This document shows positions 35,909 to 43,536 of a stretch of DNA of 44,922 nucleotides, one piece after another. The first letter of the stretch is position 1; each line of letters opens with the position of its first letter. Both the position numbers and the translations under genes were made by a program. Below the pieces are notes generated by a model. The model saw only the letters and a program-made list of their open reading frames with translations, had not been told where the DNA came from and ran no database searches. This stretch comes from an uncultured Verrucomicrobia subdivision 3 bacterium (GTDB taxonomy: Bacteria > Verrucomicrobiota > Verrucomicrobiia > Limisphaerales > UBA11358), in assembly GCA_903917705.1 (NCBI GenBank), contig CAIXBQ010000021.1, positions 1-44,922 of the forward strand, in the 5' to 3' direction.

Positions 35909-36358
35909 ATGAAAACAAAACTGCCGCCCGCCAGCGTCGCACTGGAAACCTGCACCCCCCGCATGATCGCCCTTGGCCTGCTGGCCGTCCTCGCGCTGCT
36001 CGCCGTGACCGGCTGCCAAAGCGCGGCCACGACCTCCGCCAAAGCAAGCCCGGCCGGCGTTTACACCCTGGTCAGCGTGGACGGCAAAGCCGTGCCCTGC
36101 AACCTGGCGCATGAAGGCGCGGCCATGGTCGTCAAATCCGGCAGTCTCACCCTCAACCCCGACGGCACCTGCCGCTGTCTCAGCACTTTCTGCATCCCGC
36201 CGCACCCGGACATCCAACGCGAAGTGAACGCCACCTACACGCGGGACGGCGCGGAACTGACCCTGCGCTGGCAGGGAGCGGGCACGACCCAAGGCACCCT
36301 CCAGGGCGACCGGTTCACCATGAATAACGAGGGCATGATCTTCTCCTATCGGAAATAG
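35909..36358 (+). CDS. predicted lipoprotein
   Basis: 149 residues from ATG 35909. The N-terminus has a basic start, a hydrophobic segment (MIALGLLAVLALLAV) and a lipobox VTGC at about residues 33-36. The mature part is a small beta-rich domain with SPAGVYTLVSVDGKAVPC, TLNPDGTCRCLSTFC (Cys pair or triad) and GTTQGTLQGDRFTMNNEGM, similar in layout to lipocalin-like lipoproteins. The product is not otherwise recognised. A TATAAC word at 35896-35901 lies too close to the start to act as an ordinary -10 box. Confidence 0.65.
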   Translation: MKTKLPPASVALETCTPRMIALGLLAVLALLAVTGCQSAATTSAKASPAGVYTLVSVDGKAVPCNLAHEGAAMVVKSGSLTLNPDGTCRCLSTFCIPPHPDIQREVNATYTRDGAELTLRWQGAGTTQGTLQGDRFTMNNEGMIFSYRK

Positions 36359-36389
36359 CGGGCGCGGCGGATGATTTAAAACCGGCCGC

Positions 36390-36983
36390 CTAATGGTTTT
36401 TCAGATCCTCAAAGTCGCGCCGGACCTGTTCGATGTGCCGGCGGTAACCCTCCGCGTCGCCGTAATCCAGAAAATGCGGGTAGCGGCTATGCATCGCCTT
36501 CAGGCGCAGCGCATGCTTGATGGGGCACCAGTATTGCTCCGTGCGCCCGGCGATCTCCTGCACATAGGCGATCAGGCCGTTGATGTATTCGCAATAGACG
36601 CAATTGACGCGTTCGATGGGGTTGAGATAGCGCAGCTTGTTGCGGTCCATGACGACGTAATCGCGGCGGCGCACCTTGGGGATGCCATAAACCGGGAAGC
36701 AGATGAACTGGTACACCGTCGCCCAGAGATCCAGCAGGACCATGGGCGCGAAGCACGACCAGATGACCGGCGCGGTGAGGATGCTCAACCACCTGGCCTC
36801 GCCAAGGTAGCGCCGGAGGGTCGTGGCGAGCTTTTGATGCTGCGCGGTCGCGGCCCGGCTGAAGCGGACCTTGCGCTGGCGGATCTCGTAGCGAAACTGT
36901 TCTTCCTTGGCTTGAAGTTCAACCAGCAGCTCGTCCTCGAGCAGCTTCATCTTTTTGAGAAGCAGATCCAGTTTGGAGTCCAT
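36390..36983 (-). CDS. conserved coiled-coil/membrane-associated protein of unknown function
   Basis: 197 residues. A charged N-terminal coiled-coil (about 1-55) precedes a hydrophobic region (LSILTAPVIWSCFAPMVLLD) and a conserved C-terminal block: PIERVNCVYCEYINGLIAYV, EIAGRTEQYWCPIKHALR and YPHFLDYGDAEGYRRHIE. The Cys pattern C-x-x-C ... Y-W-C-P-I-K-H is recalled from widespread hypothetical proteins of Proteobacteria and others. Function is unknown, but the Cys and His could bind metal. It ends 31 bases from the lipoprotein stop (convergent). Confidence 0.65.
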   Translation of the reverse strand: MDSKLDLLLKKMKLLEDELLVELQAKEEQFRYEIRQRKVRFSRAATAQHQKLATTLRRYLGEARWLSILTAPVIWSCFAPMVLLDLWATVYQFICFPVYGIPKVRRRDYVVMDRNKLRYLNPIERVNCVYCEYINGLIAYVQEIAGRTEQYWCPIKHALRLKAMHSRYPHFLDYGDAEGYRRHIEQVRRDFEDLKNH

Positions 36984-37068
36984 GCAGGGAACCTAGGGCC
37001 GAAACCCGGAATAGACAGCTTTATTTCAAATGCGGGAATCCGAGGGGAAGGCGAACGCTCCCGGAAAT

Positions 37069-37815
37069 TCAGTGTAAAAATTTCATGATACCCAGCACCG
37101 AGCCGGTCCCGACGAGGAACATGTAAGGGGTGTCCCAGGTATGCGGTGAAAAGGCCTCCGCCAGCGTCATGCCCAGCGGCACGACCAGCAGCGCGGCGAT
37201 GAATTGCGCCGGCGTGAAGCTCGCATGAAACAGGACCACCGCCACCAGGCCGGCCACGAGCACGCAGGAGCTTCCCTCCAGGCTGCGCGTGTAACGGCGC
37301 GGGTTGAAGAGCGAGCGGCAGGAATACTTGTGCTTACCGAACCTCACCCCCACCGGTTCGGCTAGGCCGTCGCCAAAGCCGTGAACGAGGATCGGGATGA
37401 AGATCAGTTCCGCGAAGCCCAGTTTCCGGAAGAGGATTTGCATCGGGATCAGCACCGCATAACCCGCGAGCAGCTGGGTGGTCAGCCAGAACATCGTGTA
37501 CGGGCGATCTTCGGGGCGGTCATAGGAAAGGAACATCGTGCCGGCGGGGGCGAGCCGCTCGCGGACCGGCTTCAGGAAAAACCCCATGAAGGCCATGAAG
37601 AAAACCGCCCGGACCGCCGACGCCCCGGAAGAGTTCACGGCGGGGAAAAACCGGTCCACCAGCATCGGCACCAGGTAGAGGGCAAAGAAATTCACCTTGC
37701 GGGTGTAATTCACCCTCACCCCCCGATGCCGCACCAGCAACCCGCAGCCATAAGCAATCCCGCCCAGCAACGCCAGCTTGAACAGTTCCGCGAACCAAAA
37801 CATCGGGGATTGCAT
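37069..37815 (-). CDS. phytol/dolichol kinase-like integral membrane protein
   Basis: 248 residues with six to seven membrane segments. The segments TRKVNFFALYLVP, GDGLAEPVGVRFGKHKYSC, and RRYTRSLEGSSCVLVAGLVAV, plus LAEAFSPHTWDTPYMF, match the pattern G-D-x-x-A-x-x-x-G-x-x-x-G ... K-S-x-E-G-S of the CTP-dependent polyprenol kinase/phosphatidate cytidylyltransferase superfamily (VTE5/SEC59-like). The substrate, a prenol or a lipid phosphate, is not known. The start is ATG 37815. No operon partner. Confidence 0.7.
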   Translation of the reverse strand: MQSPMFWFAELFKLALLGGIAYGCGLLVRHRGVRVNYTRKVNFFALYLVPMLVDRFFPAVNSSGASAVRAVFFMAFMGFFLKPVRERLAPAGTMFLSYDRPEDRPYTMFWLTTQLLAGYAVLIPMQILFRKLGFAELIFIPILVHGFGDGLAEPVGVRFGKHKYSCRSLFNPRRYTRSLEGSSCVLVAGLVAVVLFHASFTPAQFIAALLVVPLGMTLAEAFSPHTWDTPYMFLVGTGSVLGIMKFLH

Positions 37816-38047
37816 GGCCCGACTATGGAACGGGAATTCCGGGCTGGCAATTTCAAACGCCCCGACAAAAGAGGCGCGCCTGACAGCGCGGGAATACCCG
37901 GCCCGAAGAGACCGCGTTTATGCTAGCCGCCGGCCGCGTTGGCTGGCTACGCTTCGACCATCGGGATTCCCGCCCAGGGCAATGACGGGTCACCGGGGCC
38001 GGTCTTGGATGGTGAACCGCGATGCCGCCGGAGGATGAAGGGATAAC

Positions 38048-39184
38048 ATGAATGTAAAAATGACCGCGGGTGCCGCCGGGCTTTGCGCAGCAATGCTCTT
38101 GACGGCCGCCGCGAATCCGGCGATGGCCCAGACCAACACCAACCGGGCCGCCCGGCCGACACCGCCCACGCGCGATCCGCACACGGCGGGCTTTGTCACG
38201 GCCAAAGCGCTGCCCGATGGCGCCGTTCCGCCGGCGGATGCCGCCGGTAATTTCATCCTGGGCCCGACGCACCACCCCGCGCCGGCCCCGGCCACCAACG
38301 CGCCGGCGGGAACCGTTCATGAATTCACCCTGAGTTCGGCGGACAGCCGGATTTATCCCGGCATCGCGCGCGACCCGCAGACGTTTGGCACGCCCGATCC
38401 CGCCGACCCCGCCAGGCTCATCGTGACCACCAGCCATCCCGCGCCCTACACGCGCAAGGTGGCGGTTTATGTTCCCAAACAATACGTCCCCGGCACGGCG
38501 GCGCCGTTCATCATCGGCGCGGACGGACCGGACCGGCTGCTGTTCACGGCGCTGGACGCCCTGATCGCGGAGCAAAAAGTGCCGGTGCTGATCGCCATCT
38601 CCATCGGCAACGGCAGCGGCGACGCCCAGGGCAGCGAACGCGGCTTGGAATACGACACCCTCTCCGGCTTGTATGCCGAATTTGTGGAGTCGGAAGTTCT
38701 GCCGCTGGTGCAGAAGAAGTGCGGCGTGATCTTGACCAAAGACCCGAATGCCCGCGCGACCATGGGCACCAGTTCCGGCGGCGCCTGCGCGCTGAGCATG
38801 GCGTGGTATCATCCCGACCTCTATCACCGCGTGCTGGCTTATTCCGGCACCTTTGTGAACCAGCAATGGCCGCCGGACGCCGCGACCCCGCACGGCGCGT
38901 GGGAATATCACGAGCATCTCATCCCGGACAGCCCCGCCAAGCCGCTGCGCCTCTGGCTGGAAGTCGGCGACCGCGACCTGTTCAATCCCAACCTCATGCG
39001 CGACGGCATGCACGACTGGGTGGTCGCCAATGAGAACATGGCGAGAGTTCTCGCGGCCAAGGGCTATCCTTATCAATTCGTCTTCGCCCGCAACGCCGGG
39101 CACGGCGATCGCTGGGTGAAACAGCAAACCCTGCCGGAAGCGCTGGAATGGCTGTGGCACGACTACCCGCCGGCGGGGAAGTGA
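38048..39184 (+). CDS. secreted alpha/beta-hydrolase of the esterase-D/feruloyl-esterase type
   Basis: 378 residues with a signal peptide (GLCAAMLLTAAANPAMA) and a Pro/Ala-rich linker (about 35-90). The catalytic domain has the nucleophile elbow GTSSGG at 240-245 (Ser242 as the central serine of G-x-S-x-G), a preceding strand LIAISIGNGSGDAQG, and the catalytic-base region NAGHGDRW near the C-terminus; EVGDRDLF may hold the acid. The layout is that of the esterase family used against feruloyl and other plant esters, and of enterochelin esterases. A Shine-Dalgarno-like AAGGG precedes ATG 38048 by six bases. The gene is convergent with the next, 30 bases away, with a GCCGGCCGGC palindrome (39205-39214). 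Confidence 0.82.
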   Translation: MNVKMTAGAAGLCAAMLLTAAANPAMAQTNTNRAARPTPPTRDPHTAGFVTAKALPDGAVPPADAAGNFILGPTHHPAPAPATNAPAGTVHEFTLSSADSRIYPGIARDPQTFGTPDPADPARLIVTTSHPAPYTRKVAVYVPKQYVPGTAAPFIIGADGPDRLLFTALDALIAEQKVPVLIAISIGNGSGDAQGSERGLEYDTLSGLYAEFVESEVLPLVQKKCGVILTKDPNARATMGTSSGGACALSMAWYHPDLYHRVLAYSGTFVNQQWPPDAATPHGAWEYHEHLIPDSPAKPLRLWLEVGDRDLFNPNLMRDGMHDWVVANENMARVLAAKGYPYQFVFARNAGHGDRWVKQQTLPEALEWLWHDYPPAGK

Positions 39185-39214
39185 TGCGGCGGAAACGCGG
39201 CGAAGCCGGCCGGC

Positions 39215-40846
39215 CTACTTGACGGAACGCGCGGGCTCCGCCTCCTGGCGCGTGGCGATGGGAACGTAGCCGATCGCCAATCCCTTCGGCGGCTTGACGA
39301 GCTGGGCGGGATCGAGGCCGGCGAGTTTGCCGACGGTGGGCGGCGCGAGGTAATCGCGGTCCTTGGTCCAGGCGCGGTGCAGCTTCTCCACCTTCGCCTG
39401 CATCTGCTCGCGCTCCTCCCGCGTCAGATCGGCATTCAGCAGGGCGGGCTGGTCGGCGAACCGATACCAATAATAGGTCACCACACTGCCATCGCCGAGA
39501 TGCGCCTGGAACGGTCCGGCGACGGGGCCGGGCTGCTTAAAAGAATTCGCCGGCGTCGCGGGCGTGTCGTAAGGCTCCTGGGCTTTCTCCTTAGGCCGGT
39601 CAAATTTCAGCTCCGCCAATCCCAATCTGGCCGGCACCGCGGCGGGGTTGACCGCCACCCACTGCTCCGGCTTCCCGCTGTTCCGGAGGTGATAATACTC
39701 CGGCAGCACCACGCGGGCACCGTCGGGGCCGCTGACCTTCGTGATGAGCGGCCCGTTCCACTGGTAACCATAAGTCACGGGGTCGGGCGCGATCGCCGTG
39801 GCGAACGAACTCCACGCCAGCGCCACCTTCTGTTCCTTCGGCGTTTTCTCCGGGTAGATTTTCCAGGTCGAGCCGCCGGCGGCGCGGAGGTTCTGCACAT
39901 GGGCGCCGGCGGGATTGATCGCCCCGCCGACCGCCGGGCCGCCCTCGAACCACGCCTGCACGCCGTCCCACAGGGCTTGTTTGGTATAGGACGTGAGGCG
40001 GTGCAGGACGACCGTGTGGCCGTCCGGCCCCACCGGGAACGAAACCGGCGCCACCCGCGCATACGTCTCGCCCTGCTCGTCCACCGCCAGCGCGCCGGGC
40101 ACAAACTGGGTCTCCATCTGGAACGGCTTGTTCGGGGCCGACGGGCGCGAATCCAGCAACAGCCCCGCCAGCTCCGGTTTCAACTCCGCCGAATGCGACC
40201 AGAAATATGGCGTGAAGAAACACACCGGCCCTTTGAAATCCCTCGTGTTGAGGAAAAGCGTCCAGCAATTGTCACCCGTCGGAACATGCTTTCCGCCCGT
40301 GGCCGGCTTGGCCTTTGTCAGCGGCAGCGGCAGATAGCCGTAGCCGAACAGGTCGCCGCAGGTGCCCGGCTTCAAGTTCAAGCCGTCGAGCGGGAACAGC
40401 AGCCACGGACTCAACTGCGCCACGCCGTATAGCCCGCGCGGCTTTTCCCAAGTGCCCGCCCCATGCGCCGGCCCGTTGGCGATCTCCGAGAAATTCACCG
40501 CCACGCCGCCCATGATGAACTTCGGCGTCGCCGTCGGGAAACGCGTGTCGCGCCACCAGCCCAGGCCGCCCTCGATGTCCGAGTAAAGGTCCTTCGGCGG
40601 CGAGCCGGGATACTGCGCGTGCATCCAGGTGCCGAAGAGTCCCGTCTGGAAGCGATGCCCCGGATACTGCTGCAGCAGCGGCCAGGCCGCGGTGTAGAGC
40701 GAGAACCCCGCATTGAATTCATCGGGCACCTTGTCCGCCGCGACCAGCAGGTAGCCCGCCATCTCGCCCCTCTGGACTTCAGCGGAGACCATGCCCGGGC
40801 AGACCAGCGCGAGGGCAGCGGGAATAAACAGCAGTAAGCGGTGCAT
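39215..40846 (-). CDS. large secreted protein of unknown function
   Basis: 543 residues from ATG 40846 (MHRLLLFIPAALAL). Signal peptide to about residue 22. The mature protein is beta-rich with many aromatic residues and blocks such as GGLGWWRDTRFPTATPKFIM, GVAVNFSEIANGPAHGAGTW and NCWTLFLNTRDFKGPVCFFT. No domain was recognised with confidence, and no metal-binding or catalytic triad is obvious. Its length, secretion and Trp/Tyr content could fit a carbohydrate-binding or cell-surface role (inference). It reads away from the 136-bp inverted-repeat element at 40925-41060, so its 5' leader would contain that element. Confidence 0.6.
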   Translation of the reverse strand: MHRLLLFIPAALALVCPGMVSAEVQRGEMAGYLLVAADKVPDEFNAGFSLYTAAWPLLQQYPGHRFQTGLFGTWMHAQYPGSPPKDLYSDIEGGLGWWRDTRFPTATPKFIMGGVAVNFSEIANGPAHGAGTWEKPRGLYGVAQLSPWLLFPLDGLNLKPGTCGDLFGYGYLPLPLTKAKPATGGKHVPTGDNCWTLFLNTRDFKGPVCFFTPYFWSHSAELKPELAGLLLDSRPSAPNKPFQMETQFVPGALAVDEQGETYARVAPVSFPVGPDGHTVVLHRLTSYTKQALWDGVQAWFEGGPAVGGAINPAGAHVQNLRAAGGSTWKIYPEKTPKEQKVALAWSSFATAIAPDPVTYGYQWNGPLITKVSGPDGARVVLPEYYHLRNSGKPEQWVAVNPAAVPARLGLAELKFDRPKEKAQEPYDTPATPANSFKQPGPVAGPFQAHLGDGSVVTYYWYRFADQPALLNADLTREEREQMQAKVEKLHRAWTKDRDYLAPPTVGKLAGLDPAQLVKPPKGLAIGYVPIATRQEAEPARSVK

Positions 40847-40924
40847 GCGGTTCAAATGGATTCCGGCAAGGATAAGCCAGCCGCCCCGCACGTCGAACAT
40901 TTTGAGCATTATCATAAATACTGC

Positions 40925-41060
40925 AGCCGTTCGGCTGGGGCCAAAATGAGGGCGGTCTTTTCGGGTTTTGGCTTCGTTTCGGCTCAGTCACAGGGTTGCT
41001 GGGAACCTGCTCCTTCGCCAAAGCCTCGCCAAAACCCAAAAATCCCCGCTCCGAACGGCT
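40925..41060. repeat. 136-bp nested inverted-repeat element
   Basis: Region 40847-41178 has no gene. AGCCGTTCGG (40925-40934) pairs perfectly with CCGAACGGCT (41051-41060); GGGG (40937-40940) with CCCC (41044-41047); GGGTTTTGGC (40963-40972) with GCCAAAACCC (41028-41037); and CAGG-G-TT with AACCTG form an apical hairpin near 40991-41009. The whole can fold as one long imperfect hairpin in either strand. It may be a MITE-like element, a structured leader of the secreted-protein gene, or an ncRNA. Confidence 0.65.
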
Positions 41061-41114
41061 ACACTATTTCCTCAAACGCTCCAAGGTCACGGCCGCAGCC
41101 CCGGCCGGGCGCGG

Positions 41115-41160
41115 AAAAAAAACGGGAGGGAAGGGCCTGCGGGCCGCTTCGCCTCCCGTT
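41115..41160 (-). terminator. intrinsic terminator of the PPi-PFK gene
   Basis: On the minus strand, AACGGGAGG (plus 41152-41160) pairs with CCTCCCGTT (41121-41129) across a GC-rich loop that holds an inner GGCC/GGCC stem, followed by a run of eight T (plus A at 41115-41122). This is a textbook Rho-independent terminator, 18 bases after the gene's stop. Confidence 0.9.
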
Positions 41161-41178
41161 GAAATCCCAACCCGATGC

Positions 41179-42411
41179 TCAGTGCTTCACGGCGACCACT
41201 TTGCCCATGGGCTGGCCGATCGCCTTGAGCAACTGGCCGAACCACTTCGTTTTGATATCGAAAGGCTTGCCGCCCTTGATGCGCTCGAATTCAATCGCGC
41301 GGAGCTGATTGCCGCGCTCCTCATCTTCGCCCACCACGCCGCCCTTGCCGGCGAAGGCGCATTGCACGGCCTTGACGGCGCAGCGCCGGATGAGCTGGCG
41401 GTCGGCGGCATTCGCGGCGGCGGCGCGGCTATAATAGCCGCTCTTCTGCACGAGCGTCTTCTCCGCGCCGATCATCTCGGCAAATTGTTTCGCGAACCAC
41501 GCGCCGACATTGACCTTGTCCAGCCGCACGTGGCCGAACGCGTCGCGCGGCACTTCCTCGCCGCGGGCCTCGATCTGCTTGACGATGTCCGACACGCACG
41601 CGCCCTCGGAGACGAACAGGTTCACGCAATCGTGCCGGTCCATGATCTTGCGCAGGCGGGCGGCCTCCGCCTTGATGTTGAGCGCCATCTCGGGAATGAA
41701 AATCCCATGCACCTCCCGGCGGTCGCAGCTCAGGCCGAGGTCCGGCACAAAGCTCATCTGCCCCACCAGCTTCCGGTATTCGCTGGCGGTGGCGGCGGTG
41801 AGCCAGCCGCAATTGCGCCCCATCACCTCATGGATGATGAGCATGCGCGGGTTCGCGTTGTGCTCGGAGACCACGTTGGCGAAGTAATGCGCGCCCTCCT
41901 CGGCGGCCGTCCACGCGCCGAGGCTCTGGCGGATCGGAATGACATCGTTGTCAATCGTCTTGGGCATGCCGACCACCGTGAGACTGTAATTGTTGTTCTT
42001 GAGAAACTTGGCGAGTTCGGCCGCGGCGGTGTTCGTGTCGTCGCCGCCGATGGTGTGCAGCACATCCACGCCGTCCTTGATCAACTGGTCGGCCGCGACC
42101 TGCTGCGGGTCCTGGCCTTCCTTGACGAGCCCGCGCTTCACGCAATCCTTCACGTTGGTGAGTTTCACGCGGCTGTTGCCGATGGGGCTGCCGCCGTGCT
42201 CCACGAGCGCCTGCCAGTTCTTCCGCACCTGCGCGGTCACCTTCAGGCTCTTGCCCTGGAGCAGGCCCATGTAACCGTTCACGTAGCAGATGATCTCCAC
42301 CTTGGGCGCCTGGCGCGTGTAGGTTTCGATCAAATAGCCGATGGAGGCGCTCAGGCATGGAGCCAGGCCGCCCGCCGTCAGGATTCCAACTTTCTTAACT
42401 TTATTGCTCAT
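41179..42411 (-). CDS. pfp: pyrophosphate-dependent 6-phosphofructokinase
   Basis: Phosphorylates fructose-6-phosphate with PPi (reversible). 410 residues. The nucleotide loop reads GGDDTN (122-127) where ATP-dependent enzymes have GGDGS, and the following loop is PKTIDND (150-156) with Lys in place of Gly; both residues mark PPi-PFK. HEVMGRNCGWLTA and other substrate-binding segments are intact. ATG 42411 (MSNKVKKVGIL). A strong terminator follows the gene. Together with the membrane pyrophosphatase at 5398-7887 and pgi at 1976-3571 it points to a PPi-linked glycolysis. No other glycolytic gene is adjacent. Confidence 0.95.
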   Translation of the reverse strand: MSNKVKKVGILTAGGLAPCLSASIGYLIETYTRQAPKVEIICYVNGYMGLLQGKSLKVTAQVRKNWQALVEHGGSPIGNSRVKLTNVKDCVKRGLVKEGQDPQQVAADQLIKDGVDVLHTIGGDDTNTAAAELAKFLKNNNYSLTVVGMPKTIDNDVIPIRQSLGAWTAAEEGAHYFANVVSEHNANPRMLIIHEVMGRNCGWLTAATASEYRKLVGQMSFVPDLGLSCDRREVHGIFIPEMALNIKAEAARLRKIMDRHDCVNLFVSEGACVSDIVKQIEARGEEVPRDAFGHVRLDKVNVGAWFAKQFAEMIGAEKTLVQKSGYYSRAAAANAADRQLIRRCAVKAVQCAFAGKGGVVGEDEERGNQLRAIEFERIKGGKPFDIKTKWFGQLLKAIGQPMGKVVAVKH

Positions 42412-42696
42412 AAATCATCAATCGAGAGGGGCGCATTTCGGGAAAAGGGGGATCAATCATTTGACCTTTCTTTCACAGGCGCAAACCTCTGCGGACTAAT
42501 GATGCGACAAACCCGTTTTAAGCTCAACTTCAAACCTCTTTTCCGCAACCGCCGCGCGGCTGAATCCATCCGCCCGACGCCGGTGGGGTCAAAACCGGCC
42601 AAATCCGCTGACTGACCTCCTCTTCCAGGTGGAAACAGGCTTGTTTCAGCCCTTTACAACCCGACGGCCGCTGCAAACACCGTCCTAAATCCTGCT

Positions 42697-43011
42697 GACA
42701 AAGCCGCTGTGCCATCTGACAAAGTCGTTTTGCTTGATAACAAAACCCTTTTGCAGTCTGACACAATGACTTTGTTTGACGGCACCGTCGCCAGGTCAGA
42801 TGACCCAGTCACTTTGTCAAACAGCCCAACGACTTTGCTTGATAGCACAGCGACCTTGTTTGATGACAGAACCGTTTTGTTTGACTGCAAAACGACTGTG
42901 TCACATCGCATGATCACTTTGCGATGTGACAGAACGACGTTGTCAGATGACAAAGCGACCCGGTTTGATGACCCCGCGACCGCGCGACCTGTCCCAGCCA
43001 CGGCCAGAGAC
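42697..43011 (+). repeat. array of about 14-15 degenerate 21-bp units
   Basis: Units begin at 42697 and follow every 21 bases without any insertion or deletion: 42697, 42718, 42739, 42760, 42781, 42802, 42823, 42844, 42865, 42886, 42907, 42928, 42949, 42970 and perhaps 42991. In the plus frame they read as heptapeptides close to D-K-T-T-L-F-D (for example D-K-V-V-L-L-D, D-T-M-T-L-F-D, D-R-T-V-L-F-D). The minus strand is also open across the array and gives units like N-K-V-V-L-S-S. A 12-bp inverted repeat, TGTCACATCGCA (42899-42910) / TGCGATGTGACA (42920-42931), lies inside units 10-12. Confidence 0.8.
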
Positions 43012-43065
43012 GGTCCTGCGCCATTTTCTTTTCATCTTTTCACTCCGCCACCCTTCAAGTTATAA
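42709..43065 (+). CDS. possible protein encoded by the 21-bp repeat array
   Basis: Open frame of 118 codons from GTG 42709, almost entirely heptapeptide repeats followed by a Pro/Phe-rich end (APFSFHLFTPPPFKL). No signal peptide or known domain. The frame is open upstream to a single TGA at 42613; beyond that TGA the same frame continues back to ATG 42499 (M-M-R-Q-T-R-F-K-L). Thus it may be the 3' part of a longer gene broken by one stop, or chance. The minus strand has a competing open frame (42654-43001), so the coding strand is not certain. Confidence 0.3.
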   Translation: MPSDKVVLLDNKTLLQSDTMTLFDGTVARSDDPVTLSNSPTTLLDSTATLFDDRTVLFDCKTTVSHRMITLRCDRTTLSDDKATRFDDPATARPVPATARDGPAPFSFHLFTPPPFKL

Positions 43066-43077
43066 ATTGAACCAAGC

Positions 43078-43278
43078 ATGAATAAATCGGTGAACGACGC
43101 CTTGGTGGCAGAGTATGCCAAAAGACTTCGCGCGGGCGGCCCCTTGGGCGAAGTTTTTCCTTATCCGTTGATATGGCTAACTATTGTCAAGCGAGCAATA
43201 AGTCTACTTTCCGAAATTCTTTATTTTCCGGTTGGTCACTCCACGATCTATTCTGAGTCAGCAGCAGGGACGCCATGA
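43078..43278 (+). CDS. short orphan ORF, probably truncated
   Basis: 66 residues from ATG 43078 (MNKSVNDALVAEYAKRL). The first 40 or so residues have normal composition (RLRAGGPLGEVFPYPLIWL), while the end (YFPVGHSTIYSESAAGTP) looks random. It may be the start of a gene that lost its remainder when the IS110 element and its flank came in. No family was recognised. Low confidence. Confidence 0.3.
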   Translation: MNKSVNDALVAEYAKRLRAGGPLGEVFPYPLIWLTIVKRAISLLSEILYFPVGHSTIYSESAAGTP

Positions 43279-43536
43279 CTGCGGTTTCAATGCTGAGATA
43301 CGTGAGTCCACTCGCGGTGTTCACACACTGCGAAGTTATCAACAGGTCACGGTCCGAGGCGGCGCGGGTCTCTGTCTAGGCTCGAGGATCCGCCGCACGG
43401 CTGCCTGCTAACGAAGAACGAGCGTAACGCCTGACCGGGTCCCTGCCGCTGGTTCAGAATAGGTTCGTGGGCGCTGTCATTTTTTCTTTCCTGCTTTTTA
43501 TTAAAAGGGTTTTTGTTTTTGGCTTTTCCGGCGGGG

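Noticed and set aside
42709..43011. CRISPR array
   Set aside because: The 21-bp units abut each other with no unique spacers, and the copies are diverged, so this is a tandem repeat and not a CRISPR.
43336..43344. TTATCAACA resembling a DnaA box near the IS element
   Set aside because: One imperfect box only, with no cluster or AT-rich unwinding region; mnmG near the other end of the window is not next to rsmG, parA or dnaA, so there is no sign of an origin.
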